Below, one piece after another: positions 8,931 to 17,957 of a stretch of 47,873 nucleotides of DNA. Every line of letters starts with the position of its first letter. Positions within the stretch are counted from its first letter, which is position 1. Source of the stretch: Phycisphaerales bacterium. Lineage in GTDB: Bacteria > Planctomycetota > Phycisphaerae > Phycisphaerales > UBA1924. The DNA lies in assembly GCA_020849105.1 (NCBI GenBank), contig JADLGW010000032.1:1-47873 (forward strand), written 5' to 3'. Below the pieces are notes generated by a model that searched no databases, was not told the DNA's origin, and saw only the letters and a program-made list of their open reading frames with translations. The translations under genes were made by a program, and so were the position numbers.

Positions 8931-11167
8931 ACGACCCAAGGCTAAGTTCGAGGGGTGACCCGCTCCTGCTGGGCGGGGCCACGGCCGAGCCCACCCAGGC
9001 GAACGTGGTTCAGGTGCTCCACCGGTTGCTGCGCGGGCGGTACATGCTGGTGCTCGTGGCCGGGGCGATCGGTGCCGCGGCCGGGGGCGCGGCCGGGTGG
9101 TACTCGCAGAAGCCGAAGTTCGTGTGTCAGGGGCAGGTGCGGGTCCAGAGCGACCTGCCGACGATCATGGCGCCGAACTACCAGAACACGCTGTCGAACT
9201 ACTCGGCCTATGTGGCGACCCAGGCCAGCATGGTGCAGAACCCGCGGGTGATCAACCTCGCGATGGCCAGCGACGCGTGGCGGGCGCTGGGACGGCCGGC
9301 GACGCCCGACGAGGAGCGCGCGTTCCGCCGCCAACTCAAGGTCATCAACAGCCCCGAGGCGCTGGAACTGATCGTCGTGACCTTCACCGACGAGAGCCGC
9401 GAGGCGGCCGGCACCGCCGTGCGCGAAGTGCTGCACGCCTACGAGGATATCTACGCGGGCAAGGACCCCGTCAGCGACATCAGGGTGAGCACGCTCACCG
9501 AGCGCGCCAACCAGTTGCAGGCCGACATCGACAGGCACGAGGACCAGGTCGACCTGCTCGCCAGGGATTACGGGTCCGCGGACCTTTCCGAGCGGGTGCG
9601 ACTGGGCATGCAGGGCGTGGTGCAACTGGAGACGGAACTCGGAGAAATCCGCAGGGAGATGTCGAGGCGGGGGCTCAAACCCGGGGATGAGGTCGCCGCG
9701 GCCGAGCCCCTCGACCGCAAGGCGCCCGAACCGGAAGAGATCGCCGCAAGCGACCCGCAGATGCGGCACCTTCTGGACGAACGCCTGGAGGCCTTCCGCC
9801 AGGTGGACACGATGATCGGTCGGGGGGTCGGTGAGGCGATGCCCGACATGCGCGCCGCGCGCGCCAACCTCGACGCGGTCCAGAAGATGATCACCAGGTA
9901 CGCGGAAGAATGGGCCAAGGGGATGAAGGCGGCCGGCACGTCCGGTCGGGCTCTCACCCTCCAGACGACGACCGAGGAGGACCTGGTCCGGCAGTACGCC
10001 TCCATGAGGCAGGCGCGAGACGAAGCGAACGAGGACCTGAAGAAACTCAGCAACACATACCGCGAAATCGGCGAGGAGCAGCGGCAACTCACCGAACTGC
10101 GGCGCAGCAAGAGCGAGATCACCGAACGCCTCAACATCATCACGCTCGAGAACGTCGTGCCGCAGAAACTCGGCGGCCGGATCACCATCCTCAGCTACGG
10201 CGACACGCCGTCGTTCCCGGAGGTCGACGCGCGAAAGAAGTTTGCCGCCATGGGCTTCCTGGCGGGCGGGGGCATCCCGGTCGCCGCCGTGCTGATGTGG
10301 GGGATGATGCGCCGGCGGTTCCGGTTCTCTGATGAGGCCCGGGATATCGCCGCCCATGTGGCCCTTCTCGGCGTGCTCCCCAACCTTCCCAAGGGGGGCC
10401 CGGCGGCCCCGGAGGACGCGGCCGCGGCGACGCACTGCGTGCACCAGATCCGCACGATGCTCCAACTCGGCGGCAAGCCGCAGGACAAGGTCTACTGCAT
10501 GACCAGCGCCGAAGCGGGAGAGGGCAAGACCAGCCTGACGCTGGCACTGGGCCTCTCGTACGCCCGGTCCGGGGCGCGCACGCTCCTCATCGATGCGGAC
10601 ATGATCGGGCGGGGGCTCACCACCGACCTTGCCGTCCGCGTGGAGCACGGCCTGGGCGATGCCCTGCGCGCCGGTCAACTCAACGGAACGGTCATGGACA
10701 CCCCGTTCGAGCGCGTGTCCATCCTGCCGGTCGGCCTGAGTGACGAGCGGGCGATCCCCGAGTTTACCGTGCTGGCGGCGCGGCGCCTGCTCGACGACGC
10801 GCGGCGCGAGTTCGACGTGGTCCTTGTTGACACAGGCCCGATCCTGGGCAGCCTGGAGGCCGCCTGCGTCACCGCCAGCGCCGACGGCGTGGTGATGGTG
10901 ATCGGCCGCGGCCAGCACCGCCCACGCCTGGAGCGGGCCCTGGAACAACTGCGCAGCATCCAGGCGCGCGTGGTCGGGCTGGTGTTCAACCGAGCGGCCG
11001 CAACAGACTTTGAGCAATCGTCCTCATCGACCTCCAGGCGCTCGGTGGCGGCATCCGTGACCGTCCCCGCCATCGTGCAGCACGTGGATGCGCAGGACCG
11101 GGCCCGCCTGGAGGAAATCGGACCGCTGGCCGGCGCGGTGCTCACGACGTGGCGGCGTTCCGAGTAG
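8927..11167 (+). CDS. Wzz-type chain-length regulator fused to BY-kinase-like ATPase (746 aa)
   Basis: This protein joins a polysaccharide co-polymerase to a bacterial tyrosine-kinase domain and would regulate polymer length and export at the inner membrane. A first membrane helix (YMLVLVAGAIGAAAGGAAGW) lies near residues 39-58. A long, mostly periplasmic coiled-coil region follows to about 430, then a second helix (MGFLAGGGIPVAAVLMW). The cytoplasmic ATPase has Walker A (AEAGEGKTS, about 527-535), Walker A' (LLIDADMIG, about 551-559) and Walker B (VVLVDTGP, about 629-636). The C-terminus has no tyrosine cluster; it ends in a Ser-rich stretch and a short tail. It starts with GTG overlapping the epsI stop. 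Confidence 0.9.
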   Translation: MNDPRLSSRGDPLLLGGATAEPTQANVVQVLHRLLRGRYMLVLVAGAIGAAAGGAAGWYSQKPKFVCQGQVRVQSDLPTIMAPNYQNTLSNYSAYVATQASMVQNPRVINLAMASDAWRALGRPATPDEERAFRRQLKVINSPEALELIVVTFTDESREAAGTAVREVLHAYEDIYAGKDPVSDIRVSTLTERANQLQADIDRHEDQVDLLARDYGSADLSERVRLGMQGVVQLETELGEIRREMSRRGLKPGDEVAAAEPLDRKAPEPEEIAASDPQMRHLLDERLEAFRQVDTMIGRGVGEAMPDMRAARANLDAVQKMITRYAEEWAKGMKAAGTSGRALTLQTTTEEDLVRQYASMRQARDEANEDLKKLSNTYREIGEEQRQLTELRRSKSEITERLNIITLENVVPQKLGGRITILSYGDTPSFPEVDARKKFAAMGFLAGGGIPVAAVLMWGMMRRRFRFSDEARDIAAHVALLGVLPNLPKGGPAAPEDAAAATHCVHQIRTMLQLGGKPQDKVYCMTSAEAGEGKTSLTLALGLSYARSGARTLLIDADMIGRGLTTDLAVRVEHGLGDALRAGQLNGTVMDTPFERVSILPVGLSDERAIPEFTVLAARRLLDDARREFDVVLVDTGPILGSLEAACVTASADGVVMVIGRGQHRPRLERALEQLRSIQARVVGLVFNRAAATDFEQSSSSTSRRSVAASVTVPAIVQHVDAQDRARLEEIGPLAGAVLTTWRRSE

Positions 11168-11179
11168 CAAGGGGGGTCG

Positions 11180-12589
11180 ATGGCAGGGGCGGAGGCGTCG
11201 CAAACCGTTTGGGGGCTTGATATCGCGGCGCTCCACGGACGCTTCTGGGCGTCACGCGGCGTCCAGGTCGTCTGGCGCGGCACCGCGACAGAACTGGCGC
11301 CGGATGCGGAACTCTACCTGCTGCTCGAACCCGGGATGCTCACGATCTTCCGCCCCGCGGCGGTGCTCGACCTGATCGCCTGGATGGACCCGGACCTGAC
11401 CATGATCCGCCTGGTGGACGTCCACGATCCGGGCTACCACGAGAAGGTGGAGTCGGGGCCCGACGGACGGTTCCTCCGGTTCCGCCGGGAGTACCGGGCC
11501 AGGCAGGCCCGGTCCGCCCGCTGCGCGCTCACGACCGACCGCGAGATCGCCACGACGTGGCAGGTGACAACGGACTCCGCGGAGGCCTGGCGCAGGCTGC
11601 GCCGACTGGTGCCGCGCGACCGCCGCTACGCGGCCTCGCTCAGGGCCCGCGTCTACTACATGGATGCGCCCGGCGATCCGCTGCGGTTCGTTCGCCACCT
11701 GGTGCGGGTCTGGACGCGCCCCGACTCGACCGTGCTCCGCGCGCACCGCCTGGCGCCAAAGGTGTGGGCCGATGAGGACGCCACCGTTTCGGCAAGCGCC
11801 CGGCTCGTGGGGCCCTTGTGGATCGGCGCGGGGCGGAGCGCCGAAGACGGCATCTCGGCGGTCGGGCCCGCGGTCATGTGGGACGTGCCGGACGCCCGGC
11901 CCGCGGCAGATGCCATACCCTGGCTGGAACTGGAACCGCTCCCGCTCCCGGACGCGCCGCCCCGCCCGGCCCCGCGCCGCGGCCGGCTGGGCCGGGTCTT
12001 CAAGCGGGGATTCGACATCGCCTTCTCGCTGGGAGCCCTCGCCGTCACGCTGCCCTTCTACCCGATCGTCGCCGCCGCGATTGTCGCCGAAGACGGCTTC
12101 CCCGTGTTCTTCCGGCACGGCCGGGAGACACTGGGCGGACGAGAGTTCGGCTGCATCAAGTTCCGCTCGATGCGGCGCGACGCCGAGAGGATCAAGCAGC
12201 AACTCGCCGCCCGGAACGAGGCCGACGGCCCGCAGTTCTTCATGAAGGAGGACCCCCGCCTGACGAGGGTCGGCCGATTCCTCCGCAAGTACCAGATCGA
12301 CGAGTGGCCGCAGTTCATCAACGTGCTCAGGGGAGACATGTCGGTCGTCGGCCCGCGCCCCAGCCCCTACAAGGAAAACCAGTTCTGCCCTCCCTGGCGG
12401 GAGGCGCGGCTGAGCGTGCGCCCCGGCGTCACGGGCCTGTGGCAGACCAGTCGAACCCGCCAGGCCGGCGCCGACTTCCAGGAATGGATCCGCTTCGACA
12501 TCGAGTATGTGGAGAAGCAGTCCTTCTGGCTTGACCTGCGGATCCTGGTCCGCACACTCACGGTCGTCTTTCGGGAAGTGGCACGATGA
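11180..12589 (+). CDS. Polyprenyl-phosphate sugar-phosphate transferase with unusual N-terminal half (469 aa)
   Basis: The C-terminal 200 residues are a bacterial sugar transferase (WcaJ/PglC superfamily) that transfers a sugar phosphate from an NDP-sugar to undecaprenyl phosphate, the first step of glycan assembly. Evidence is the hydrophobic re-entrant segment after RGFDIAFSLGALAVTLPFYP, then CIKFRSMRRDAE, DEWPQFINVLRGDMSVVGPRP and RPGVTGLWQTS. Unlike WcaJ, there are no four N-terminal membrane helices. Instead about 270 soluble residues precede the catalytic part and contain hexapeptide-like steps (DATVSASARLVGPLWIGAG). AAGGGGGG lies just before the ATG, 12 bases after the preceding gene. 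The sugar is not predictable. Confidence 0.9.
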   Translation: MAGAEASQTVWGLDIAALHGRFWASRGVQVVWRGTATELAPDAELYLLLEPGMLTIFRPAAVLDLIAWMDPDLTMIRLVDVHDPGYHEKVESGPDGRFLRFRREYRARQARSARCALTTDREIATTWQVTTDSAEAWRRLRRLVPRDRRYAASLRARVYYMDAPGDPLRFVRHLVRVWTRPDSTVLRAHRLAPKVWADEDATVSASARLVGPLWIGAGRSAEDGISAVGPAVMWDVPDARPAADAIPWLELEPLPLPDAPPRPAPRRGRLGRVFKRGFDIAFSLGALAVTLPFYPIVAAAIVAEDGFPVFFRHGRETLGGREFGCIKFRSMRRDAERIKQQLAARNEADGPQFFMKEDPRLTRVGRFLRKYQIDEWPQFINVLRGDMSVVGPRPSPYKENQFCPPWREARLSVRPGVTGLWQTSRTRQAGADFQEWIRFDIEYVEKQSFWLDLRILVRTLTVVFREVAR

Positions 12590-15500
12590 GCAAACGGCGT
12601 CGGCGTACCAAGCCCAAGACCGTAAGGCGGCTGCTGCTGCTTGGGGTGGTCGCGCTGCTGCTCCTGGGCGCCGGGGTCGGCGTGTTCTGGGTCCGGGGCT
12701 GGCAGAAGGAGCGGCAACTGGACCGGTGGCGCTCGCAGGGACTGGAGCAGTTCCACAACGGGCAGTACCCCGAAGCCCTCGACAAACTGTCCCGCACGCT
12801 CAACCGCAGGCGACAGGACCCGGAGGCCCTCGCCGCGTTCGGTGAATGCCGCGAGAACACCCCGGAGGTGGGCGGCAGGCACCTGATCGAAGCGATGAAG
12901 GCGTACGAGGAAGCGCGCGCGCTGGACCCGACCCTGCACGAGACCGGCGTCCGCCTGCTGCGGCTGTACCTGGACCTGGATCACGTTGTCGAAGCACGCG
13001 ACCTGGCCCCGCGCCTCCGCCCGGCCCGGCTTGAAGACGCAACCGTCGCGGATGCGGAGGTCCTGTCTCTGGAGGCGCAGGCCGTCCTGCAGAGCGGGGA
13101 CGACAAGGGGTTCAACCGCCTGGTGGACCGTCTGCTGGAACTGCGGCAACTGCCGTTCGACGCCCTGGCCCGCCGTGTGGCCCAGAGTTCCCGGGCCGGA
13201 CGCGCCGCCGAGTGTGAGGAGTTGCTGGCGCGTGTGGACAAGGCTCTCCCGGGCGACCCCCGGGTCGGGGTGCTCCGCCTGGTCGCGCTCGGTGCCACCG
13301 GGAAGAGCAACGACGCCGTGTTCCACGGGCTGTGCACCCTGTTTCACCTGGATGAGAGGACAGGCCAGGCGTCGCAGCCCCCCACGCTGCCGGACGCCAA
13401 GACCGCCCTCATGGTGATCGGACTCTTTGACATGCTGGCGCGCCCGAACCAGGCCTACACGATGACCGTGGCGGGTCGGCACGCGTTCCCGCAGGACGAG
13501 ACTCTTGCGGCGATCTCCGCCCGCCGGGGCTGGGAACGCGGCGAGTTCGAGAGCGTGATCGACACGGTGAACACCGGGCCGGTGCCGCGCGCCGCCGCCG
13601 CGGACATGCTGGCCTTCAAGGCTCTTTCCCTCATCGACCTCGGGCGCGGCAGCGACGCGGTCCCGGTGGCCGCCGCGCTGGAGGCCATGCAGGGTGACTT
13701 CCGCGGGCACGCCTGGGCCCGTGCCATCACGGCTCTGCTCCACCGTGAAACCGCGGGGCCGCGTGCCACCTGCGAGGCCCTGCAGGGGGCGCTCGGCGAA
13801 TACCCGGATGAACCCGTGCTCTCGTTCCTGACCGGCGAAGCGCTCGCACGCCTCGACCGCTTTGACGAGGCCAGAGACAAGTGGCGCGAAGCGCTCCGCT
13901 CGCAACGCTCCGCCGGGTGGGTCACCCCGGCTCTGCGCGGCTCGGAGACGCTCCTGCGAGAGGGACGGGCCGTGGAGGCGGCGGACGCGGCCAAGGCCGC
14001 CGCGATCGCGTCGTCGGCCGGGCCCCAGGCGATCATGGCATGGATCGAGACGGAATCCGCGGCCCTTCAGCAGGACCTGCGCACCCGCGACGAGGCCCTG
14101 ACATTCCTGAGGCGGGTCGAGGACCTGCTCGCCGCCCGACCCACCGACCCGAGCGACGCCGACCGCCGCGCCTTCGACCGGCTCGAACTCGCCCGAGTTG
14201 TCGGCCTCGCGCGGGTGGGCAGACGCGACGATGCCATCAAGGCCGCGACGGCGCTCCTGGGCCGCCAACCTCCCGTGGCTCCATCCACGCTGGAGCGCCT
14301 CGCGGTCCTGAGCCAGCAGGAGTCGCTCGATCTCGGGAAGCCCATCCTGGATGCCATCGGGCCCAGCGCCGCGCCCGCCGTCGTCCTTTCGGCCGCGCTC
14401 GAGCTCGCCGCCCGCGGGGATGCCGAGAAGGGAGAAGCGCTGCTGCGGGCCCGCGCCGATGCCCTGACCGGCGCCGCGCGGATGCCCTGGGACCAGGCGC
14501 TGGCCCAGTTCGGGGAACTGACCAACCGCCCCGACGCCCTGGAGCGGTGGCGGGCGCTGGTCGCGGCCTACCCACGCGAAACGGACGTCCTGCGGACGGC
14601 ACTCGCCGCACCCTCGCTCGCCAAGGACCCCGCGCTCATTGAGCAGACCATCGCCAGGTTCTATGAAATCAGCGGGTCCAGCGAGGCAACAGCCCCGTCG
14701 TTCGTACAGGTAGCCAGGGCCCGGGCCCTGCTCTCGGGCAAGGTCACCAGGCGCGGGCACCAGGAGGCGGTCGGAATCCTCTACAAGTTGATCGCGTCGT
14801 CCCCACGCCTCGTGACCGCCAGGGAACTGCTCATCCAGGGCCTCTGCATGAACGACCCCGCCGCCGGGATCACCCCGGACCTGCCCGGGGCCATGTCGCA
14901 GATCGAGGTCGCGGCGGACTTCGCGTCGCGCCCGAGCGCCTTCCTGCTGACCGGCGCGGCCCTCATGCAGGGCGCCAGGGACTTTGAGCGCGCCGGCAAA
15001 CTGCTCCGGCGCGTCGTCCAGAACGGCTCCACGCCCGCAGAGGCACGACTCCAGGGCGCGATGATGCTTGTACAGCAGGGCAACTACGCCGACGCCGCCG
15101 CGCCGCTGGAGCAGATCGTGCACGACGCGGGGGAGGCGCCGGACGCCCGCGCCCTGTGGGCGCTCGCTCAGGTCTACAACGCCGCGCGCCGGGACGGCGA
15201 CGCCCTCGCTCTCTACAGGCGACTGGCCGACGCGCCGCTTTCGGATCCCGAAATCGTGGTTCAGGTCGCCGCCGCGCTCACGTCGAAGGGTGATACCGCC
15301 CTCGCGCAGCGTGTCATGGAGCGCATCGGCGCCATGGACCTGCCGCCATCCCGCATGGCCGCTGCGCAGGGGCGATTCGCCGAACTGACGGGCGATGGGG
15401 CGGGCGCAGAACGGGAATACGAGCGGGCCGTTGCCGCCGACCCCAACGACAGCGGAGCCTGGCAGTTCCTGGTGGCGCTGCACCTCGGGGCCCACGACAC

Positions 15501-17232
15501 CGAGAAGGCAACCGCGTCGCTCCGCCGTGCGCTCGCGGCGTTGCCGGACGACCCTCAACTCAAGATCCTGGAGCAGCGGATCACCATCGCAGCAACCGGG
15601 GATGACGATATCGACCTGGCAAAACTGCGGGACGCCCTGGCGCTGGACCCATCGCGCAGCCGCGCCGCGGCCGCGGTGGCGGCCCTGGAGGCCGCCCGCG
15701 CGGCGGGCAAACTCAACGATTTGGCTACGCTCAGCGGCCTGGCGGACGCCTATCAAGACGTGCTCGCCATGCAGGGATATGTGGCCCGGCGGCTCGTCAC
15801 AGCACCCGGCGCCCCAGCCGCGGCCCCGGCCGCAATCGCGGAGAGAGCGATGGCGCGGTTCCCGACGGAGCCCGAGGCCGCCCGCCTCGCGGTGGAGATC
15901 GCCGCGACGCAGGAGCGATGGGCGGACATGCTGCGCGCCGCGCAGACATGGCGGCAGCACGACCGCTCCCGCCCGGTAGAAGCCGACTTGGCGATTGCCG
16001 ACGCCAGTTTGCGGCTCGGCCAGACATCGGACGCGATCGCCGGGCTTGAACCCCTCGTCAAGTCCGCGGCCGCCACCCCGGACACCAGAACCTCCCGCCT
16101 GATTCTTCAGACCTACGCGCGGGCCCTCGTCCAGACGCACGAGACGGCGCACGCGCACGACACGCTCCTCCCGGTCCTGCACAACCCCGGGGTTCGCGAC
16201 GAAGTCTGGATCCCTCTCGCGGCCCTCACCATCCCGGATGCCGGCACGGCCGAGCAGTGGCTGGCGGAGGCCGCGGGCACTCTCGGGCCCGGGGACCGCG
16301 CCGGCAGGCTTGCCCTCGCCCGGGGCTACGCAACGATCGCGGGAAGGTTCCCCGATCGGGCCAAGACCTGCCTGGCGACGGCCATGAGCACCGTCGCCGG
16401 CGACGCCTCCGCCGGGTCGGTGGATGCAATCGAGTTGCTCGGCCTCGTCCAGGCCCAGGCCGGCCTGCGGACCGAGGCGATCGAATCGCTCAAGGCCGCG
16501 CTCCAGACGGAGCCGGCCCGCCCCGCCGCAGTATCCGAACTGTGCAGACTGCTGGCCGCGGCCGGACGCAGCGCCGACGCCGTCGGCGTCGCCCAGCGTG
16601 CCTACGACGCCCGGCCCCCGGACGCCGACGCGACACTCAACCTTGCCCGCGCACAACTCGCGGCCGCGGACCAGCCGGAGCACGCCGGGCAATCGCTCGC
16701 CACCGCCGTGGACCTGTTCAAGAAGGCCGCGGAACTGGCCCCCGGCAACCTGGGCATTGTGCTCGATGGGGCCGGGGCCGCCGAGCGGGCCAGGAACCCC
16801 CGCGCGGCGGTGTGGTTCTACGATCGCGCGATGGCACTGCCGGCCCCTTCACCGGACCTGGCCGCGACCCTCCGGAACAACGCGGCATACGCCCTGTACT
16901 CGGCCGAACCCTCGCGGGAGGAACTGGCTAGGGCACGTGATCTTGCGCAGGACGCCGTCCGGCGGTCACCCGTGGCCGCCCACTACGACACGCTCGCCCA
17001 CATCGAGGCGGCCGTCGGATCGCGACAGGCCGCGATGGACGCCTACCGCAAGGCGCTGCAACTGGAGCCCGGTTTCGTCAGCGCCCGGATCGGGCTGGCA
17101 TCGATCATGCTCAAATCAGGCGGACAGGACCGCAGCGAGGCCGCCGCTCTGCTCGATGGATTGACCGAGAGCAAACTGACGGCGGACCAGAGGGCCGAAC
17201 TCTCCCGGGTCCGTGAACAACTCCAGCGTTGA
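12586..17232 (+). CDS. Giant membrane-anchored TPR protein of the exosortase operon (1548 aa)
   Basis: A basic N-terminus (MSKRRRRTKPKTVRR) is followed by one hydrophobic helix (LLLLGVVALLLLGAGVGVFWV), giving a signal-anchored protein with the bulk outside the cytoplasm. The rest is an alpha solenoid of degenerate tetratricopeptide repeats, for instance GLEQFHNGQYPEALDKLSR and a late repeat AYRKALQLEPGFVSARIG. Large TPR proteins accompany exosortase/PEP-CTERM exopolysaccharide loci (PrsT type), where they are thought to scaffold export or assembly. This one is longer than the roughly 900 residues I associate with PrsT and has no lipobox. It overlaps the sugar transferase by ATGA. Interaction partners are unknown. 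Confidence 0.88.
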   Translation: MSKRRRRTKPKTVRRLLLLGVVALLLLGAGVGVFWVRGWQKERQLDRWRSQGLEQFHNGQYPEALDKLSRTLNRRRQDPEALAAFGECRENTPEVGGRHLIEAMKAYEEARALDPTLHETGVRLLRLYLDLDHVVEARDLAPRLRPARLEDATVADAEVLSLEAQAVLQSGDDKGFNRLVDRLLELRQLPFDALARRVAQSSRAGRAAECEELLARVDKALPGDPRVGVLRLVALGATGKSNDAVFHGLCTLFHLDERTGQASQPPTLPDAKTALMVIGLFDMLARPNQAYTMTVAGRHAFPQDETLAAISARRGWERGEFESVIDTVNTGPVPRAAAADMLAFKALSLIDLGRGSDAVPVAAALEAMQGDFRGHAWARAITALLHRETAGPRATCEALQGALGEYPDEPVLSFLTGEALARLDRFDEARDKWREALRSQRSAGWVTPALRGSETLLREGRAVEAADAAKAAAIASSAGPQAIMAWIETESAALQQDLRTRDEALTFLRRVEDLLAARPTDPSDADRRAFDRLELARVVGLARVGRRDDAIKAATALLGRQPPVAPSTLERLAVLSQQESLDLGKPILDAIGPSAAPAVVLSAALELAARGDAEKGEALLRARADALTGAARMPWDQALAQFGELTNRPDALERWRALVAAYPRETDVLRTALAAPSLAKDPALIEQTIARFYEISGSSEATAPSFVQVARARALLSGKVTRRGHQEAVGILYKLIASSPRLVTARELLIQGLCMNDPAAGITPDLPGAMSQIEVAADFASRPSAFLLTGAALMQGARDFERAGKLLRRVVQNGSTPAEARLQGAMMLVQQGNYADAAAPLEQIVHDAGEAPDARALWALAQVYNAARRDGDALALYRRLADAPLSDPEIVVQVAAALTSKGDTALAQRVMERIGAMDLPPSRMAAAQGRFAELTGDGAGAEREYERAVAADPNDSGAWQFLVALHLGAHDTEKATASLRRALAALPDDPQLKILEQRITIAATGDDDIDLAKLRDALALDPSRSRAAAAVAALEAARAAGKLNDLATLSGLADAYQDVLAMQGYVARRLVTAPGAPAAAPAAIAERAMARFPTEPEAARLAVEIAATQERWADMLRAAQTWRQHDRSRPVEADLAIADASLRLGQTSDAIAGLEPLVKSAAATPDTRTSRLILQTYARALVQTHETAHAHDTLLPVLHNPGVRDEVWIPLAALTIPDAGTAEQWLAEAAGTLGPGDRAGRLALARGYATIAGRFPDRAKTCLATAMSTVAGDASAGSVDAIELLGLVQAQAGLRTEAIESLKAALQTEPARPAAVSELCRLLAAAGRSADAVGVAQRAYDARPPDADATLNLARAQLAAADQPEHAGQSLATAVDLFKKAAELAPGNLGIVLDGAGAAERARNPRAAVWFYDRAMALPAPSPDLAATLRNNAAYALYSAEPSREELARARDLAQDAVRRSPVAAHYDTLAHIEAAVGSRQAAMDAYRKALQLEPGFVSARIGLASIMLKSGGQDRSEAAALLDGLTESKLTADQRAELSRVREQLQR

Positions 17233-17246
17233 GAAGGGCGCAGACC

Positions 17247-17957
17247 ATGTCCCAGGCACCCGGCGTGGCGATCGTCACCGGGGCAGGCTCGGGCATCGGC
17301 CGGGCCACCGCGGTCATGCTCGCGCACCGCGCCTGGAAACTGACGCTGGTCGGCCGCCGCCCCGGAGCGCTCCAAGAAACCGCGGCGATGCTCCCGCAAG
17401 GGTCGAATCCGGAGGTCTTCAGCACCGACATCACGGCCGCCGGTGGAACGGAGGGAATGATCGAGCGGACGATCACCCGGTTCGGCCGCCTGGATGCGCT
17501 CGTGAACAACGCGGGGTACGCCCCGCTCCTGCCCATTGAGCGGACGACGCGGCGGGTCCTGCACGAGGTCTACGGCATCAACGCCCTGGCGCCCGCCCAC
17601 GCTATCGCGCTCGCCTGGCCGATCTTTGTCCGGCAGAAGTCGGGCTGCATCGTGAACCTGTCCACGATGGGCACGCTCGATCCTTTCCCCGGTTTCTTCG
17701 CGTACGCCGCGGCGAAGTCCGCGATGAACTCGATGGCACGGTCCTGCGCCAAGGAGGGCGCGGCCCACAACATCCGCGCGTTCGCGGTCGCCCCCGGCGC
17801 GGTGGAGACAGCCATGCTCCGCTCGATCGTCCCGGAGTCAAGCCTCCCGCGCTCCGCCTGCCTGGCCCCGGAGGACGTCGCCCGAGTCATCACCGGGTGC
17901 ATCGAGGGGGACTACGACGATCGCAACGGCCAGACGATAACCGTCACCGCGTCCTGA
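17247..17957 (+). CDS. SDR-family oxidoreductase (236 aa)
   Basis: A classical short-chain dehydrogenase/reductase. It has the NAD(P)-binding TGAGSGIG loop near residues 11-18, NNAG at the end of strand 4, a catalytic Ser in NLSTMG and the Tyr153-x-x-x-Lys157 pair in YAAAKSAM. The ATG at 17247 is preceded by GAGAAGGG and is preferred to a TTG at 17229 that overlaps the stop of the TPR gene. It is the last gene of the exosortase operon and may modify a nucleotide sugar or fatty substrate, but SDR substrates cannot be inferred from sequence. Its 3' end overlaps the convergent mscL gene by 14 bases. Confidence 0.9.
   Translation: MSQAPGVAIVTGAGSGIGRATAVMLAHRAWKLTLVGRRPGALQETAAMLPQGSNPEVFSTDITAAGGTEGMIERTITRFGRLDALVNNAGYAPLLPIERTTRRVLHEVYGINALAPAHAIALAWPIFVRQKSGCIVNLSTMGTLDPFPGFFAYAAAKSAMNSMARSCAKEGAAHNIRAFAVAPGAVETAMLRSIVPESSLPRSACLAPEDVARVITGCIEGDYDDRNGQTITVTAS

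Noticed and set aside
12367..16692. Open frame of 1441 codons antisense to the TPR gene
   Set aside because: Compositional artefact of GC-rich codons; the sense strand has clear TPRs and a coupled start.
17404..17420. tRNA T-arm-like GGTCGAATCC
   Set aside because: Lies inside the SDR coding sequence and no acceptor or anticodon stem can be built around it.
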